Assembly (NCBI GenBank): GCA_038259365.1 | Contig: JBBSOW010000038.1 | Location: forward strand, 1 to 27,304 | Direction: 5' to 3' | From: JBBSOW01 sp038259365 | GTDB lineage: Bacteria; Actinomycetota; Actinomycetes; Propionibacteriales; Propionibacteriaceae | DNA length: 27,304 nucleotides | Shown here: piece after piece, positions 1 to 7,428 of the stretch | Position numbering within the stretch: position 1 is the first letter of the stretch | Layout of the letters: the number at the start of each line of letters is the position of its first letter | The notes under the pieces: model-generated | Seen by the model: the letters and a program-made list of their open reading frames with translations, nothing else | What the model was told of the DNA's origin: nothing | The model's database searches: none | Translations under genes and position numbers: made by a program

Positions 1-600
1 AAGCACCGCGGCATGACCGCTCCCGTGCTGGCAGTCGGTGATGGGGCGCTGGGGTTTTGGGCGGCGGTCCGCGACGTGTTCCCCGACACCGTGGAGCAGC
101 GGTGCTGGTTTCATAAGATCGGCAACGTGTTGAACTGCCTACCCAAGTCGGCGCAGCCGGCCGCGAAAACCGCCCTGGCTGAGATTTGGAATGCTGAGGA
201 CAAAGAGCACGCCGCTGCCGCGGCGCAGGCGTTCGCGGCCGAGTATGGCACCAAGTGGCCCAAGGCCGCGGCGAAGATCACCAACGATATGGACGTGCTG
301 CTGGCGTTCTATGACTACCCGGCCGAGCATTGGATCCACCTTCGAACCACCAATCCGATCGAGTCGACCTTCGCTACCGTCCGGCTGCGTCAGCGGGTTA
401 CCAAAGGGCCCGGCTCGCGTGCTGCTGGGGTGGCGATGGCGTTCAAGCTCATCCAGTCTGCTCAGGCCAGGTGGCGCTCGGTCAACGCGCCCCACCTCGT
501 CGCCCTGGTCCGTGCCGGAGCCCGGTTCGAGAAGGGCATCCTCATCGAACGCCCCGACGAATCAGCCGAGCAGATCGGAGGTGATCAACAAGTCGCCTGA
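1..600 (+). CDS. IS256-family (Mutator-type) transposase, 3' part
   Basis: The reading frame is open from the first base of the window, so the gene begins upstream and about 199 C-terminal residues are seen. IS256-family transposases are DDE enzymes that move their element by cut-and-paste or copy-out. The fragment carries an aspartate in a 'VGDGALGFW' context, the family signature 'QRCWFHKIGNVLN', and the late catalytic region 'TTNPIESTFATVRLRQRVTKG', whose Glu fits the last acidic residue of the DDE triad. The tail after this is of normal length, so the C-terminus looks intact and no frameshift is seen in this part. The stop lies 37 bases from the stop of a convergent IS110-type transposase, so two elements abut. 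Whether the N-terminal half is intact cannot be seen. Confidence 0.93.
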   Translation, partial: KHRGMTAPVLAVGDGALGFWAAVRDVFPDTVEQRCWFHKIGNVLNCLPKSAQPAAKTALAEIWNAEDKEHAAAAAQAFAAEYGTKWPKAAAKITNDMDVLLAFYDYPAEHWIHLRTTNPIESTFATVRLRQRVTKGPGSRAAGVAMAFKLIQSAQARWRSVNAPHLVALVRAGARFEKGILIERPDESAEQIGGDQQVA

Positions 601-628
601 AACACACCGATCCACAGACCTCCGATCT
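572..628. repeat. 11-bp inverted repeat around the IS256 transposase stop
   Basis: AGATCGGAGGT (572-582) is the exact reverse complement of ACCTCCGATCT (618-628), with 35 bases between the arms and the stop codon (598-600) inside the loop. It could be a hairpin that ends IS256 transcription or blocks readthrough between the two facing transposases, or part of the element end. No T-run follows. Confidence 0.5.
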
Positions 629-637
629 TGCTAACTG

Positions 638-1882
638 TCAAGCGGCGAGGGCTTCAGGCTGGCTGCTGGAGGCTGGGAATGCTATGGCCTCGTTGTAGGT
701 CTGGCCGGTCTGCAGGCAGTGGAACAGGCAACCGATGAAACGGTTGAAGACATTACGCAGCGCGGCGGCGTGCCGGTCTCCCAGTTCGCGACGGTGGTAG
801 TACAGCGTGCTGGCCCCGGGTGAGTGCGTGGCGGCCACGAAAGCCCAGACGAACCCGGCAGCGGCCAGGCGATTGTTTTTCACCCGCCGATGGGTGACCG
901 ACAGGCTACGGCCCGAGGCCCTGGTGACCGGTGCCGACCCGGCGTAGGCCTTCAACGATCGGGCGTCGGCGAACCGGTTGCGGTCGTCACCGATTTCGGC
1001 GAGCACGCGGGCGCCGGTGCAGTCACCCAGACCAGTGAAGCTGGTGATGATCGCGTAGTCGCGATGTTGAGCGAACGCCCCAGCGACGGCATCACCGAGA
1101 TGGTCGACACTGGCGCACTCGGTGTTCAAGGTGGCCAGCAACCGCAACGCCTGGGCGCCCATCGCCTGTTCCACCAGCGGGTCTTGACGCAGCTGCGGTC
1201 GACGAAGATCGTGGTGGAGCCGCTCGGCGAGCGGGGTTATAGCGCGCTGGCGCCCGCCTCGCCGAAGTGCCGCCACGATGCGGGCCTTGGTCAGCTTGGC
1301 CGCGGCCGCCGGGGTTGGCGTGATGGCCAGCACGGCGCGGGCATCGGCGGTGGCCAGGTTGGTCGCGCTACCTCCGGCGAAGGCGCCTAGGAAGCCTGGG
1401 TGGTACTCGCGCAGTAGCGAACGTAGCTCGTTGCTGGCGCGGGTACGGCGCCACGTCGCGTCCTGGTGAGCCCGCGCGAGCACCGCAATGGCTCGGGCGA
1501 GTTCGGTGTCGGCCGGCAGCGGTCGGTGCATGTGGGCGTCGGTGCGCAAGATGTTGGCCAGGGTCATTGCGTCCAGGTGGTCAGACTTCTTCCGCGACAC
1601 CGAATGCCGCTCTCGATACCGGGCCACCGCCATCGGGTTGATCGGATAGACCGACCGCCCACTGGCCCGTAACGCGGCGACCAACAGACCGCGCGAGGTC
1701 TCGATCGCCACCGGGATCGGTGACTCCTCCGCATCGCCAGCGTCGGCCAGCATTGAGGTCAACTCCGCAAACCCGGCGGCAGAATCTGCGATTCGCCGCT
1801 TGGCCACCATCTTCCCCTCGGCGTCCACCAAGGCAACGTCATGATGCCTCTCCGCCCAGTCAATTCCGCAGTACACCTTCAT
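638..1882 (-). CDS. IS110-family transposase (DEDD recombinase)
   Basis: Complete protein of about 414 residues, the usual IS110 size. The N-terminal RuvC-like DEDD domain begins 'MKVYCGIDWAERHHDVALVD' (Asp8), continues with 'VAIETSRG' and has the family block 'YPINPMAVARYRERH' followed by 'KKSDHLDAMTLANIL'. The C-terminal Transposase_20 domain has 'FTGLGDCTGARVLAEIGD' and 'LKAYAGSAPVTRASG', which holds the serine used in strand exchange. ATG at 1882 is chosen; an in-frame GTG sits directly before it at 1885. Members of this family lack long terminal inverted repeats and are guided by an element-encoded bridge RNA. Because only 37 bases separate this stop from the IS256 stop, any long non-coding end must lie upstream of the gene, as in the IS110 rather than the IS1111 group. 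The element looks potentially active. Confidence 0.93.
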   Translation of the reverse strand: MKVYCGIDWAERHHDVALVDAEGKMVAKRRIADSAAGFAELTSMLADAGDAEESPIPVAIETSRGLLVAALRASGRSVYPINPMAVARYRERHSVSRKKSDHLDAMTLANILRTDAHMHRPLPADTELARAIAVLARAHQDATWRRTRASNELRSLLREYHPGFLGAFAGGSATNLATADARAVLAITPTPAAAAKLTKARIVAALRRGGRQRAITPLAERLHHDLRRPQLRQDPLVEQAMGAQALRLLATLNTECASVDHLGDAVAGAFAQHRDYAIITSFTGLGDCTGARVLAEIGDDRNRFADARSLKAYAGSAPVTRASGRSLSVTHRRVKNNRLAAAGFVWAFVAATHSPGASTLYYHRRELGDRHAAALRNVFNRFIGCLFHCLQTGQTYNEAIAFPASSSQPEALAA

Positions 1883-2204
1883 CACGTGATCACATTCCCT
1901 TCCAGCCGATGTGGATGTCCCTTGCTCCCTAGTGAGAACGTGCGGCGCCCTAATGACAAGGCTCGATGGCCTGCCCTCCGATTGAGCCGTTCACGATCCC
2001 AGCAACGCGCACGGCCCCGGTCTTCGCGTCAGAGCTCGTAGGCTCCCGAGTAGCGAGGTATGTGCCGTGCACGCGGGCTCGAACCATGATCAACACCCTG
2101 CGTCAACAGATCACGACAACGACCCCGGACACGCCGCCCGTCTGTGGAGAGGGCTCAACAGTCCCGAGTCTTGACAAGGCGTCCGCGCCCGGAATCGCCG
2201 TCGT
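1883..2204 (-). other. Non-coding stretch upstream of IS110 transposase; possible bridge-RNA region
   Basis: About 320 bases with no convincing gene. In IS110-group elements the left end between the terminus and the recombinase start encodes a structured bridge RNA, so roughly the first 150-200 bases upstream of 1882 on the minus strand are the expected place. I see the perfect palindrome ATCACGTGAT over the transposase start (1881-1890), but I cannot fold the RNA by eye or fix the element boundary. The call is positional inference only. Confidence 0.3.
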
Positions 2205-2225
2205 TCAAGACTCATTAGGTCTTGA
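2205..2225 (-). terminator. Short hairpin next to the remnant's stop codon
   Basis: TCAAGAC (2205-2211) and GTCTTGA (2219-2225) are perfect 7-bp arms with a 7-base loop. The hairpin begins immediately after the minus-strand stop codon at 2226-2228, where a terminator would sit. It is modest in GC and has no T-run. Confidence 0.35.
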
Positions 2226-2483
2226 CTATTTCTCCTCGTCTCGGCTGAGGAAGGCTGCGCACAGTATCTGTCCATCTCGCAGCCAGCCGAAGTCGCGGCT
2301 GAGGTTCTCGACCCACTCTTGTCGCTCCGCTAGTCGGCCGAGGCGGTACAGTATGAGCCCGCCGAGCGCGGCCGCGACGGGGTCGGAGTATTTTGTCAGC
2401 AGTAGACGCGCCGCGGTGACCCGGTGCCCGTTCATATCGGTCAACCGGTGCTGCGCGGCAGGGTGGGGTCGTTCCTTTACCAA
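2226..2483 (-). pseudogene. C-terminal fragment of a protease-cluster-associated protein
   Basis: The frame reads 'ARLLLTKYSDPVAAALGG' then 'LYRLGRLAERQEWVENLSRDFGWLRDGQI' and ends 'SRDEEK'. From memory this matches the C-terminal end of larger actinobacterial proteins often encoded beside subtilisin-like proteases and MBL hydrolases; their function is unknown to me. Only about 85 residues remain, the first 15 or so look unrelated, and an in-frame stop lies just before the first possible start (TTG at 2483). It is therefore most likely the stump of a longer gene cut during rearrangement between the IS110 element and the protease cassette. It points away from the protease gene, so an inversion is possible. 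It could also be a genuine short protein. The family match rests on recall, not on a search. Confidence 0.5.
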
Positions 2484-2614
2484 CGATTATCTTCATCCCT
2501 CTTGACCTGACCGTGTCCACGGTCACTATCCACGGGCTCATCTCCCCAACTCCCCCGTTCCACTGTCACGCGTTCAGTGAAGTCGGTCGATGCTGCGTAG
2601 CGGAACCGGTCGCC

Positions 2615-2671
2615 TGTTTAAATAATCGTATTGATGCACATTAACCCTTGACAGGAATCGGAAAGGGAGGT
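2615..2671 (+). promoter_or_regulatory. AT-rich leader and strong ribosome binding site of the S8 protease gene
   Basis: An unusually AT-rich run for this genome (2615-2647) contains AATAAT (2621-2626), five of six matches to a -10 box, without a clear -35. It is followed by AAGGGAGGTGA (about 2663-2673), a near-complete Shine-Dalgarno sequence. The SD lies 4 bases before GTG 2675 and 13 bases before ATG 2684, so it does not decide the start. The promoter call is weak; the ribosome binding site is clear. Confidence 0.4.
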
Positions 2672-2674
2672 GAA

Positions 2675-4489
2675 GTGATTTTCATGGCCCTAGAAAAGGA
2701 AGAGTTGGAGGAGTTGTTGTTGGGTCCCAGGCGCGGCCGACGGTTCACGCAAGACTCGCCTGTATATCCCGATGTTTGGCTTGCCTACCGCGATAGGCCG
2801 GTGAACGACCGGCAAGACCTGCTACTTGAGCCGCACTTTCGTGCGCCCGTCGACACGCTCGCCAAAGCCGTTCAGGAACGGCTCGGCGAGCCGTCGGCCG
2901 AGCACCAGCTGGCATGGGCCGGTGAGCATGTGGCTGTCCGCCTGACGCTCCGCGATCTTCTCCGGGACGTGTTGCCGCTGTCTTCGTGGTGGCGGGACCT
3001 GATCCGACCGCAGCGGGGCTCGGTCTTCGCTCACCTGGCAGCGTTTGTGCAGGGCGACAAGCTCGCGCCGGAGTTCGGCGGCCAGTCGCAAGAGGTCCCA
3101 TCGCCGGTGGACGAGCTGAAGTGGTGGGTGCAGGTGGCTGGGCGCCTACTCACCAACACGTCCGAGGAGGAGGCCAACTCTCAGGGCCTCAGCGATCTGC
3201 GCAAGCTCACGGAACGTGTGCTGGCGGAGCTTGGAAATCCCAAAGACGACGTAAATTTGGCACTGCGCGAGCAATCGGTGCGGCCGCTGTGGTCGGTGAG
3301 CCGTAACCGCGAGGTGAAAGTGACAGTCTGGCGGTCGCGCCAAACGGTGAAAGCGGATGCCGCGAGTCGGGTCTTTCCCGCTGACGTCGAAGGGTTGGCC
3401 TGGGCGGTTGTGGACTCTGGCATTGACGCGCAGCATCCGGCCTTCCAGTACCGCGACACAGGCGCTGCGCTGTCGACGCCACCTTCGGCCGACTTCACCC
3501 ACCACACAATTGTGCGGAAGACGTATGACTTCACTAGCCTGCGCGAGCGCATCGCCACGACGTTCGCCAGGACCGTGCGTGCCGACCCGGCCGAAAACGC
3601 CATCCAAGACGCGATGAGAAGTGGCCTCACCATCGACTGGGCCATGTTCGCACCCCTGATCGAGATGAGGCATGACTCCACATACAGGGCCCCACTCGAC
3701 CCGCATGGCACTCACGTCGCTGGGACCATCGCGGGCGACTGGCGCCCGGGGGATCGCGGCAAACCACCCCGGCATGAGTTGAAGGGTATCTGTCCTGGAT
3801 TGTCGCTGTACGACCTGCGGGTGCTGGACGACGCAGGCAAAGGTTACGAGTTCAGCATCCTGGCGGCACTGTCATTCGTTCGCTGGTTAAACTCGCAAAG
3901 CGGCGGGACCCTTATTCACGGGGTTAACCTGTCGATCTCGCTTGAACATGATGTGCGTAACTCCGCATGCGGCCGTAGCCCGATCTGCCGTGAGGCTACG
4001 CGCGTGCATAACTCCGGCGTTGTTGTGGTAGCGGCGGCGGGCAACGAAGGTCGCGCCGACTTCACGTACCACGGCGAGCCACCACGGGAGGGGTATCGAA
4101 CCGTTTCGATCAGCGACCCCGGTAACACCGAAGTGGCGATCACGGTCGGCTCGACTCACCGCATCGAGCCACACGCGTATGGCATCTCGTACTTTTCAAG
4201 CCGCGGCCCGACCGGTGACGGACGCGCCAAGCCCGACCTCGTCGCCCCCGGCGAAAAGATCACGGGACCGGCTCCGGGCGGGGAGTCTGCCCGCATGGAC
4301 GGCACTAGCATGGCCGCCCCGCACGTGTCCGGCGCTGCGGCCCTACTAATGGCACGCCACCGCGAATTAGTCGGACAACCTGATCGGGTCAAACGTGTGC
4401 TCTGTGACTCTGCGACGGATCTTGGCCGCGAGCGCCACTATCAAGGCGGCGGCATGCTCGACATACTCCGCGCCATCCAGTCGGTGTAA
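2675..4489 (+). CDS. Intracellular subtilisin-like serine protease (S8) with long N-terminal domain
   Basis: About 604 residues from GTG 2675 (601 from ATG 2684; numbering here uses the ATG). The catalytic set is complete: Asp244 in 'AVVDSGIDAQHPAF', His341 in 'DPHGTHVAGT', the oxyanion Asn454 in 'AAAGNEG', and Ser542 in 'DGTSMAAPHVSG'. About 230 residues precede the protease domain. They are acidic at the start ('EKEELEELLLG'), do not resemble a subtilase pro-peptide, and end with 'PLWSVSRNREVKVTVWRSR', which I associate with proteases of conflict-type clusters. There is no signal peptide or membrane segment, so it should act in the cytosol, unlike most actinobacterial subtilases. Between Asp and His there is an insert of roughly 90 residues. 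It is followed after 2 bases by an MBL hydrolase gene, so the two are almost certainly co-translated. The substrate is unknown; the neighbouring hydrolase or phospholipase are natural candidates. Confidence 0.93.
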   Translation: MIFMALEKEELEELLLGPRRGRRFTQDSPVYPDVWLAYRDRPVNDRQDLLLEPHFRAPVDTLAKAVQERLGEPSAEHQLAWAGEHVAVRLTLRDLLRDVLPLSSWWRDLIRPQRGSVFAHLAAFVQGDKLAPEFGGQSQEVPSPVDELKWWVQVAGRLLTNTSEEEANSQGLSDLRKLTERVLAELGNPKDDVNLALREQSVRPLWSVSRNREVKVTVWRSRQTVKADAASRVFPADVEGLAWAVVDSGIDAQHPAFQYRDTGAALSTPPSADFTHHTIVRKTYDFTSLRERIATTFARTVRADPAENAIQDAMRSGLTIDWAMFAPLIEMRHDSTYRAPLDPHGTHVAGTIAGDWRPGDRGKPPRHELKGICPGLSLYDLRVLDDAGKGYEFSILAALSFVRWLNSQSGGTLIHGVNLSISLEHDVRNSACGRSPICREATRVHNSGVVVVAAAGNEGRADFTYHGEPPREGYRTVSISDPGNTEVAITVGSTHRIEPHAYGISYFSSRGPTGDGRAKPDLVAPGEKITGPAPGGESARMDGTSMAAPHVSGAAALLMARHRELVGQPDRVKRVLCDSATDLGRERHYQGGGMLDILRAIQSV

Positions 4490-4491
4490 CC

Positions 4492-5634
4492 ATGAGTCAA
4501 CTCGAAACGCTGAGCCTAGACGTTCTCCGCGCCGCACACGGGGACTGCCTCTTACTGCATCACGGCAACGATCTGGTCTTGATCGACGGTGGGGCGTCCG
4601 GCGTCTATGACGCGGCACTTAAACCGCGGCTTCAAGAATTGATGGCAGAACGCCCTGAGCCGCTGTTCATCCAGATGGTCATGGTCAGCCATATCGACAA
4701 CGATCACATCATTGGCCTGGTGGACATGTTCGAAGAAGCGGTCGACCGCCAAGTGAACCATCTTGGGCCAGCTGAGTGGCGGGTGGGCGAGTTGTGGCTC
4801 AATGCGTTCGGTGCTCTCACCGGAGCCACCGGGACGGCGGGGGAAACCAGCGTCCGGGCGTCTGCGTTACAGGCGTTCGTCGCCACCGCTCCCGGCAAGG
4901 AGAGCCAAGCGGTCACCGCAGGAGTCAGCAGCGGCATCGCCCTCCACCAGGACGCGATCGCGCTCGATATCGAGCGCAACACCAGTTTCGGCGGCGGCCT
5001 CGTCCAGCGCGGCGACGCGGACACCATTGTCGAGGTTGTCCCGGGCTTGACGTTCACCGTGCTCGCGCCCACCGCGATGGAACTTCAAAGGCTGCAGACC
5101 ACATGGACTGAGTGGGAGGTGGAACACCCCCCTTCCGATGGAACAACGGCTGCAATCCTGGACCGTTCGGTGTTCAACCTGTCCAGCATCGTCGTACTCG
5201 CACGCTCCGGAGAGCGCACGCTGCTGCTCACCGGCGACGCCCGCTCCAACCACATCATTGACGGCCTCGAGGAAGCCGGACTTCTGACCGACGACGGGCC
5301 ACCCCTGATGGTGGACGTCCTCAAACTCCCCCATCACGGCAGCAAGCGCAACGTTGACGCCTGCTTCTTCGACCGAGTCCGGGCCCGCCACTACGTAATC
5401 TCAGCCAACGGGCTCAACGGGAACCCAGACAATGACACGCTCACCCTCCTGTGCGATGCGCGGCTACATGACGCCATCCCGTGGACCTTGTGGCTGACCT
5501 ACGGCGGCGAGCCCGACGACGGCAAGCTCGGCCTCCATGAACGCCTCGACGCGTTCTTCATCGCCCGCAGAACCATTCAAAAATTGGACGTGCGCTTCGC
5601 CAAGCCCGGTGAGCGGCACACGATTTCCTTGTAG
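4492..5634 (+). CDS. ComEC/Rec2-like metallo-beta-lactamase-fold hydrolase
   Basis: Complete protein of 380 residues. The domain opens with 'VLRAAHGDCLLLHHGNDLVLIDGG', carries the metal motif HxDxDH in 'SHIDNDHIIG' (His67, Asp69, Asp71, His72), a bridging Asp249 in 'LLLTGDARSN', and His281/His282 in 'LPHHGSKRN', then 'YVISANG'. This is the ComEC-C-terminal type of MBL fold, which in free-standing form often occurs with proteases and other effectors in defence-type loci and may act on nucleic acid or phosphoester substrates. No signal peptide or membrane segment is seen, so this is not the DNA-uptake channel ComEC. Its start is 2 bases after the protease stop, so the two form one operon. About 130 residues separate the metal motif from the bridging Asp, with an insert near 'ETSVRASALQAF'. 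The fold is sure; the substrate is not. Confidence 0.92.
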   Translation: MSQLETLSLDVLRAAHGDCLLLHHGNDLVLIDGGASGVYDAALKPRLQELMAERPEPLFIQMVMVSHIDNDHIIGLVDMFEEAVDRQVNHLGPAEWRVGELWLNAFGALTGATGTAGETSVRASALQAFVATAPGKESQAVTAGVSSGIALHQDAIALDIERNTSFGGGLVQRGDADTIVEVVPGLTFTVLAPTAMELQRLQTTWTEWEVEHPPSDGTTAAILDRSVFNLSSIVVLARSGERTLLLTGDARSNHIIDGLEEAGLLTDDGPPLMVDVLKLPHHGSKRNVDACFFDRVRARHYVISANGLNGNPDNDTLTLLCDARLHDAIPWTLWLTYGGEPDDGKLGLHERLDAFFIARRTIQKLDVRFAKPGERHTISL

Positions 5635-5673
5635 TGACCCTCGGCGCGTCTTGGCGTTCTAGCTGGTGCGGGT

Positions 5674-5874
5674 TTGGCTCAGGCGACACGGGTCGAGTGG
5701 GGCCGCCCATTGGCGATCCCGGACTACAGCGCCCGCTGGGCTGCTCTGGCAGTCGCAGGACGCATGTTCCGCACCGAACCGGAACCTCGACAACACGGCG
5801 ATGCAGCGCAGGTGGTGTCGGAGACGTCCGTCATCGCTGTCGGGAGCAGGTCTCTTTTCATTTTCGAATCGTGA
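5674..5874 (+). CDS. Possible small protein between the MBL and patatin genes
   Basis: The 379 bases between the MBL hydrolase and patatin genes hold one frame with protein-like content: 'VEWGRPLAIPDYSARWAALA' followed by 'RMFRTEPEP' and ending 'SVIAVGSRSLFIFES'. Third codon positions are GC-rich, as in true genes here. The only available start is TTG 5674, with no clear Shine-Dalgarno sequence; the frame could also be the end of a decayed gene. I do not recognise the family. If real, it would be about 66 residues, cytosolic, and lie within the protease-MBL-patatin cassette. Confidence 0.3.
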   Translation: MAQATRVEWGRPLAIPDYSARWAALAVAGRMFRTEPEPRQHGDAAQVVSETSVIAVGSRSLFIFES

Positions 5875-5886
5875 CGTGCCGCATGG

Positions 5887-5916
5887 TTGACGCCGACAGT
5901 GTTTAGTCGGTATGCC
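5887..5916 (+). promoter_or_regulatory. Candidate promoter for the patatin gene
   Basis: TTGACG (5887-5892), an 18-base spacer, then TATGCC (5911-5916). The -35 is close to consensus and the -10 only partly. It would give a leader of about 90 bases before ATG 6014 and explain how a gene almost 400 bases from the MBL gene is expressed independently. Confidence 0.35.
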
Positions 5917-6013
5917 TGTGGGAGAGGCATTGTCCCTCGAAGGGTGGAGGCGGAACAGCCATGAACCGAAAGAACCGATCACCCAACAGCGCACTGGCCA
6001 CAAGGAGCACCCG

Positions 6014-7198
6014 ATGATCGACGGAAACCAAGAATCAGTCGGCCCAGCTACTGACTCCTTAGCGTCACCGGTGCGTCGTATTACCGGAGACACGTACAAA
6101 GAACCCGACTCGGGAACGTCGCTGTGCCTTTCCGGCGGCGGCTATCGGGCGATGATGTTTCACGTCGGAGTGCTGTGGCGGCTCAACGAAGCTGGATATC
6201 TGCCCCAACTCGATCGGATTTCGTCGGTTTCCGGCGGATCCATCACCGCCGGAGTGCTGGGCATGAACTGGTCAAGACTGGGCTTCGATGACACCGGGGT
6301 CGCGCAAAACTTCGTGGAACAGGTGGTGGCGCCAATTAGAGGCTTGGCGGGTGAGACCATCGACGTCGGCGCCGTCCTCAAAGGCGTAGCATTACCGTTC
6401 TTGTCGGTCTCCGATGTTGTGGCCAAGGCGTACCGGAAGCATCTTTACGGCGACGCGAGCCTGCAAGCACTCCCGAACCGGCCGAGATTCGTGATCAACG
6501 CGACCAACCTTGAGTCATCCTCGTTGCTGCGATTCAGCAAGCCCTACCTCGCCGACTATCGGGTTGGCCGGATTAATTGTCCTGAAATACCTCTGGCCTT
6601 AGCGGTGGCCGCCTCGTCCGCCTTCCCCCCGGTCCTGTCCCCCTGCACGCTTGACCTCAGCGGCCAAACATGGACAACTGAGCCGGGAAATACCCTGACC
6701 GCCGACGGCTTCCGCGCCAGTATTCGCCTGACCGACGGCGGCGTGTACGACAACCTCGGGCTCGAAACAGCATGGAAGAAGTGCCGCACCATCCTGGTCA
6801 GTGACGGCGGAGGAGGACCCTTAGAACCGCAAGAGAATCCGCCTGCGGATTGGGCTCGGCACACGCTACGTGTTCTCTTCCTGATGGATAGTCAGGTTCG
6901 GTCCCTCCGCAAACGCCAAGTCATCGACGCCTACAAGTCAGGTGCTCGAGCCGGGGTGTACCTAGGGATCCGCAGCCACATGCCCGATTATCCGCTGCCG
7001 GATCCACTGGTTGTGGACCCTGCTGTGGCAGCGCGTCTGGCGGCAACGGACACCCGGTTAGCCGCCATGTCAATCCAACTGCAGGAAGAACTCATCAACT
7101 GGGGTTACGCCGTCTGCGACGCAGGAATTAGGAGCCACATGATGTCAGGCCCCGCCCCTCAGCACCTCCCATACGCCGACCGTCCGATGGCCGACTAA
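6014..7198 (+). CDS. Patatin-like phospholipase
   Basis: 394 residues from ATG 6014, chosen because AAGGAG (6002-6007) lies 6 bases before it; the frame stays open upstream to ATG 5912, but that region is not protein-like. The patatin fold is shown by the oxyanion-hole motif 'LSGGGYRAMMFHVG' (Gly41-43, Arg45), the nucleophile elbow 'SSVSGGS' (Ser73), and the catalytic Asp241 in 'LTDGGVYDNLG'. The elbow is S-x-S-x-G rather than G-x-S-x-G, closer to the cPLA2-like variant. Such enzymes hydrolyse membrane phospholipids; in CBASS and related systems they kill the infected cell by degrading its membrane. There is no signal peptide, so it would act from inside. Genes for an S8 protease and an MBL hydrolase lie upstream in the same orientation, which suggests a shared effector role. 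It could instead serve ordinary lipid turnover. Confidence 0.92.
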   Translation: MIDGNQESVGPATDSLASPVRRITGDTYKEPDSGTSLCLSGGGYRAMMFHVGVLWRLNEAGYLPQLDRISSVSGGSITAGVLGMNWSRLGFDDTGVAQNFVEQVVAPIRGLAGETIDVGAVLKGVALPFLSVSDVVAKAYRKHLYGDASLQALPNRPRFVINATNLESSSLLRFSKPYLADYRVGRINCPEIPLALAVAASSAFPPVLSPCTLDLSGQTWTTEPGNTLTADGFRASIRLTDGGVYDNLGLETAWKKCRTILVSDGGGGPLEPQENPPADWARHTLRVLFLMDSQVRSLRKRQVIDAYKSGARAGVYLGIRSHMPDYPLPDPLVVDPAVAARLAATDTRLAAMSIQLQEELINWGYAVCDAGIRSHMMSGPAPQHLPYADRPMAD

Positions 7199-7428
7199 CC
7201 CACACCGAACACCCCCGAACAGCCAAGACCGGCTCTCAGAAACTCAAAACCACCGACGTCTCGCCACCCCCTAAACAGCGGGCCGCCGCCCTCGCCCACG
7301 ACCTGAGCCAACAGACACCCCCGAAACCAGCCTTGTTCAGCAGCGTCCTAGTCCCTGCGGTGGCCCCGGGCCAAACTAGCGTAGGCCCACCGAAACGAGT
7401 CGGTGAGCCTGTGCCCAGGGGTATCGGA
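7199..7428. other. Intergenic region between convergent patatin and rbpA genes
   Basis: No gene is seen. A short dyad CACCGA/TCGGTG (7389-7406, 6-base loop) lies 22 bases beyond the minus-strand rbpA stop and could act as a weak terminator. This stretch marks the change from the accessory cassette to core genes. No direct repeat or attachment site is evident. Confidence 0.4.

Noticed and set aside
1881..1890. ATCACGTGAT palindrome at the IS110 transposase start as a regulator site
   Set aside because: Ten-base palindromes occur by chance at this scale, and part of it is coding; there is no second copy to support it.
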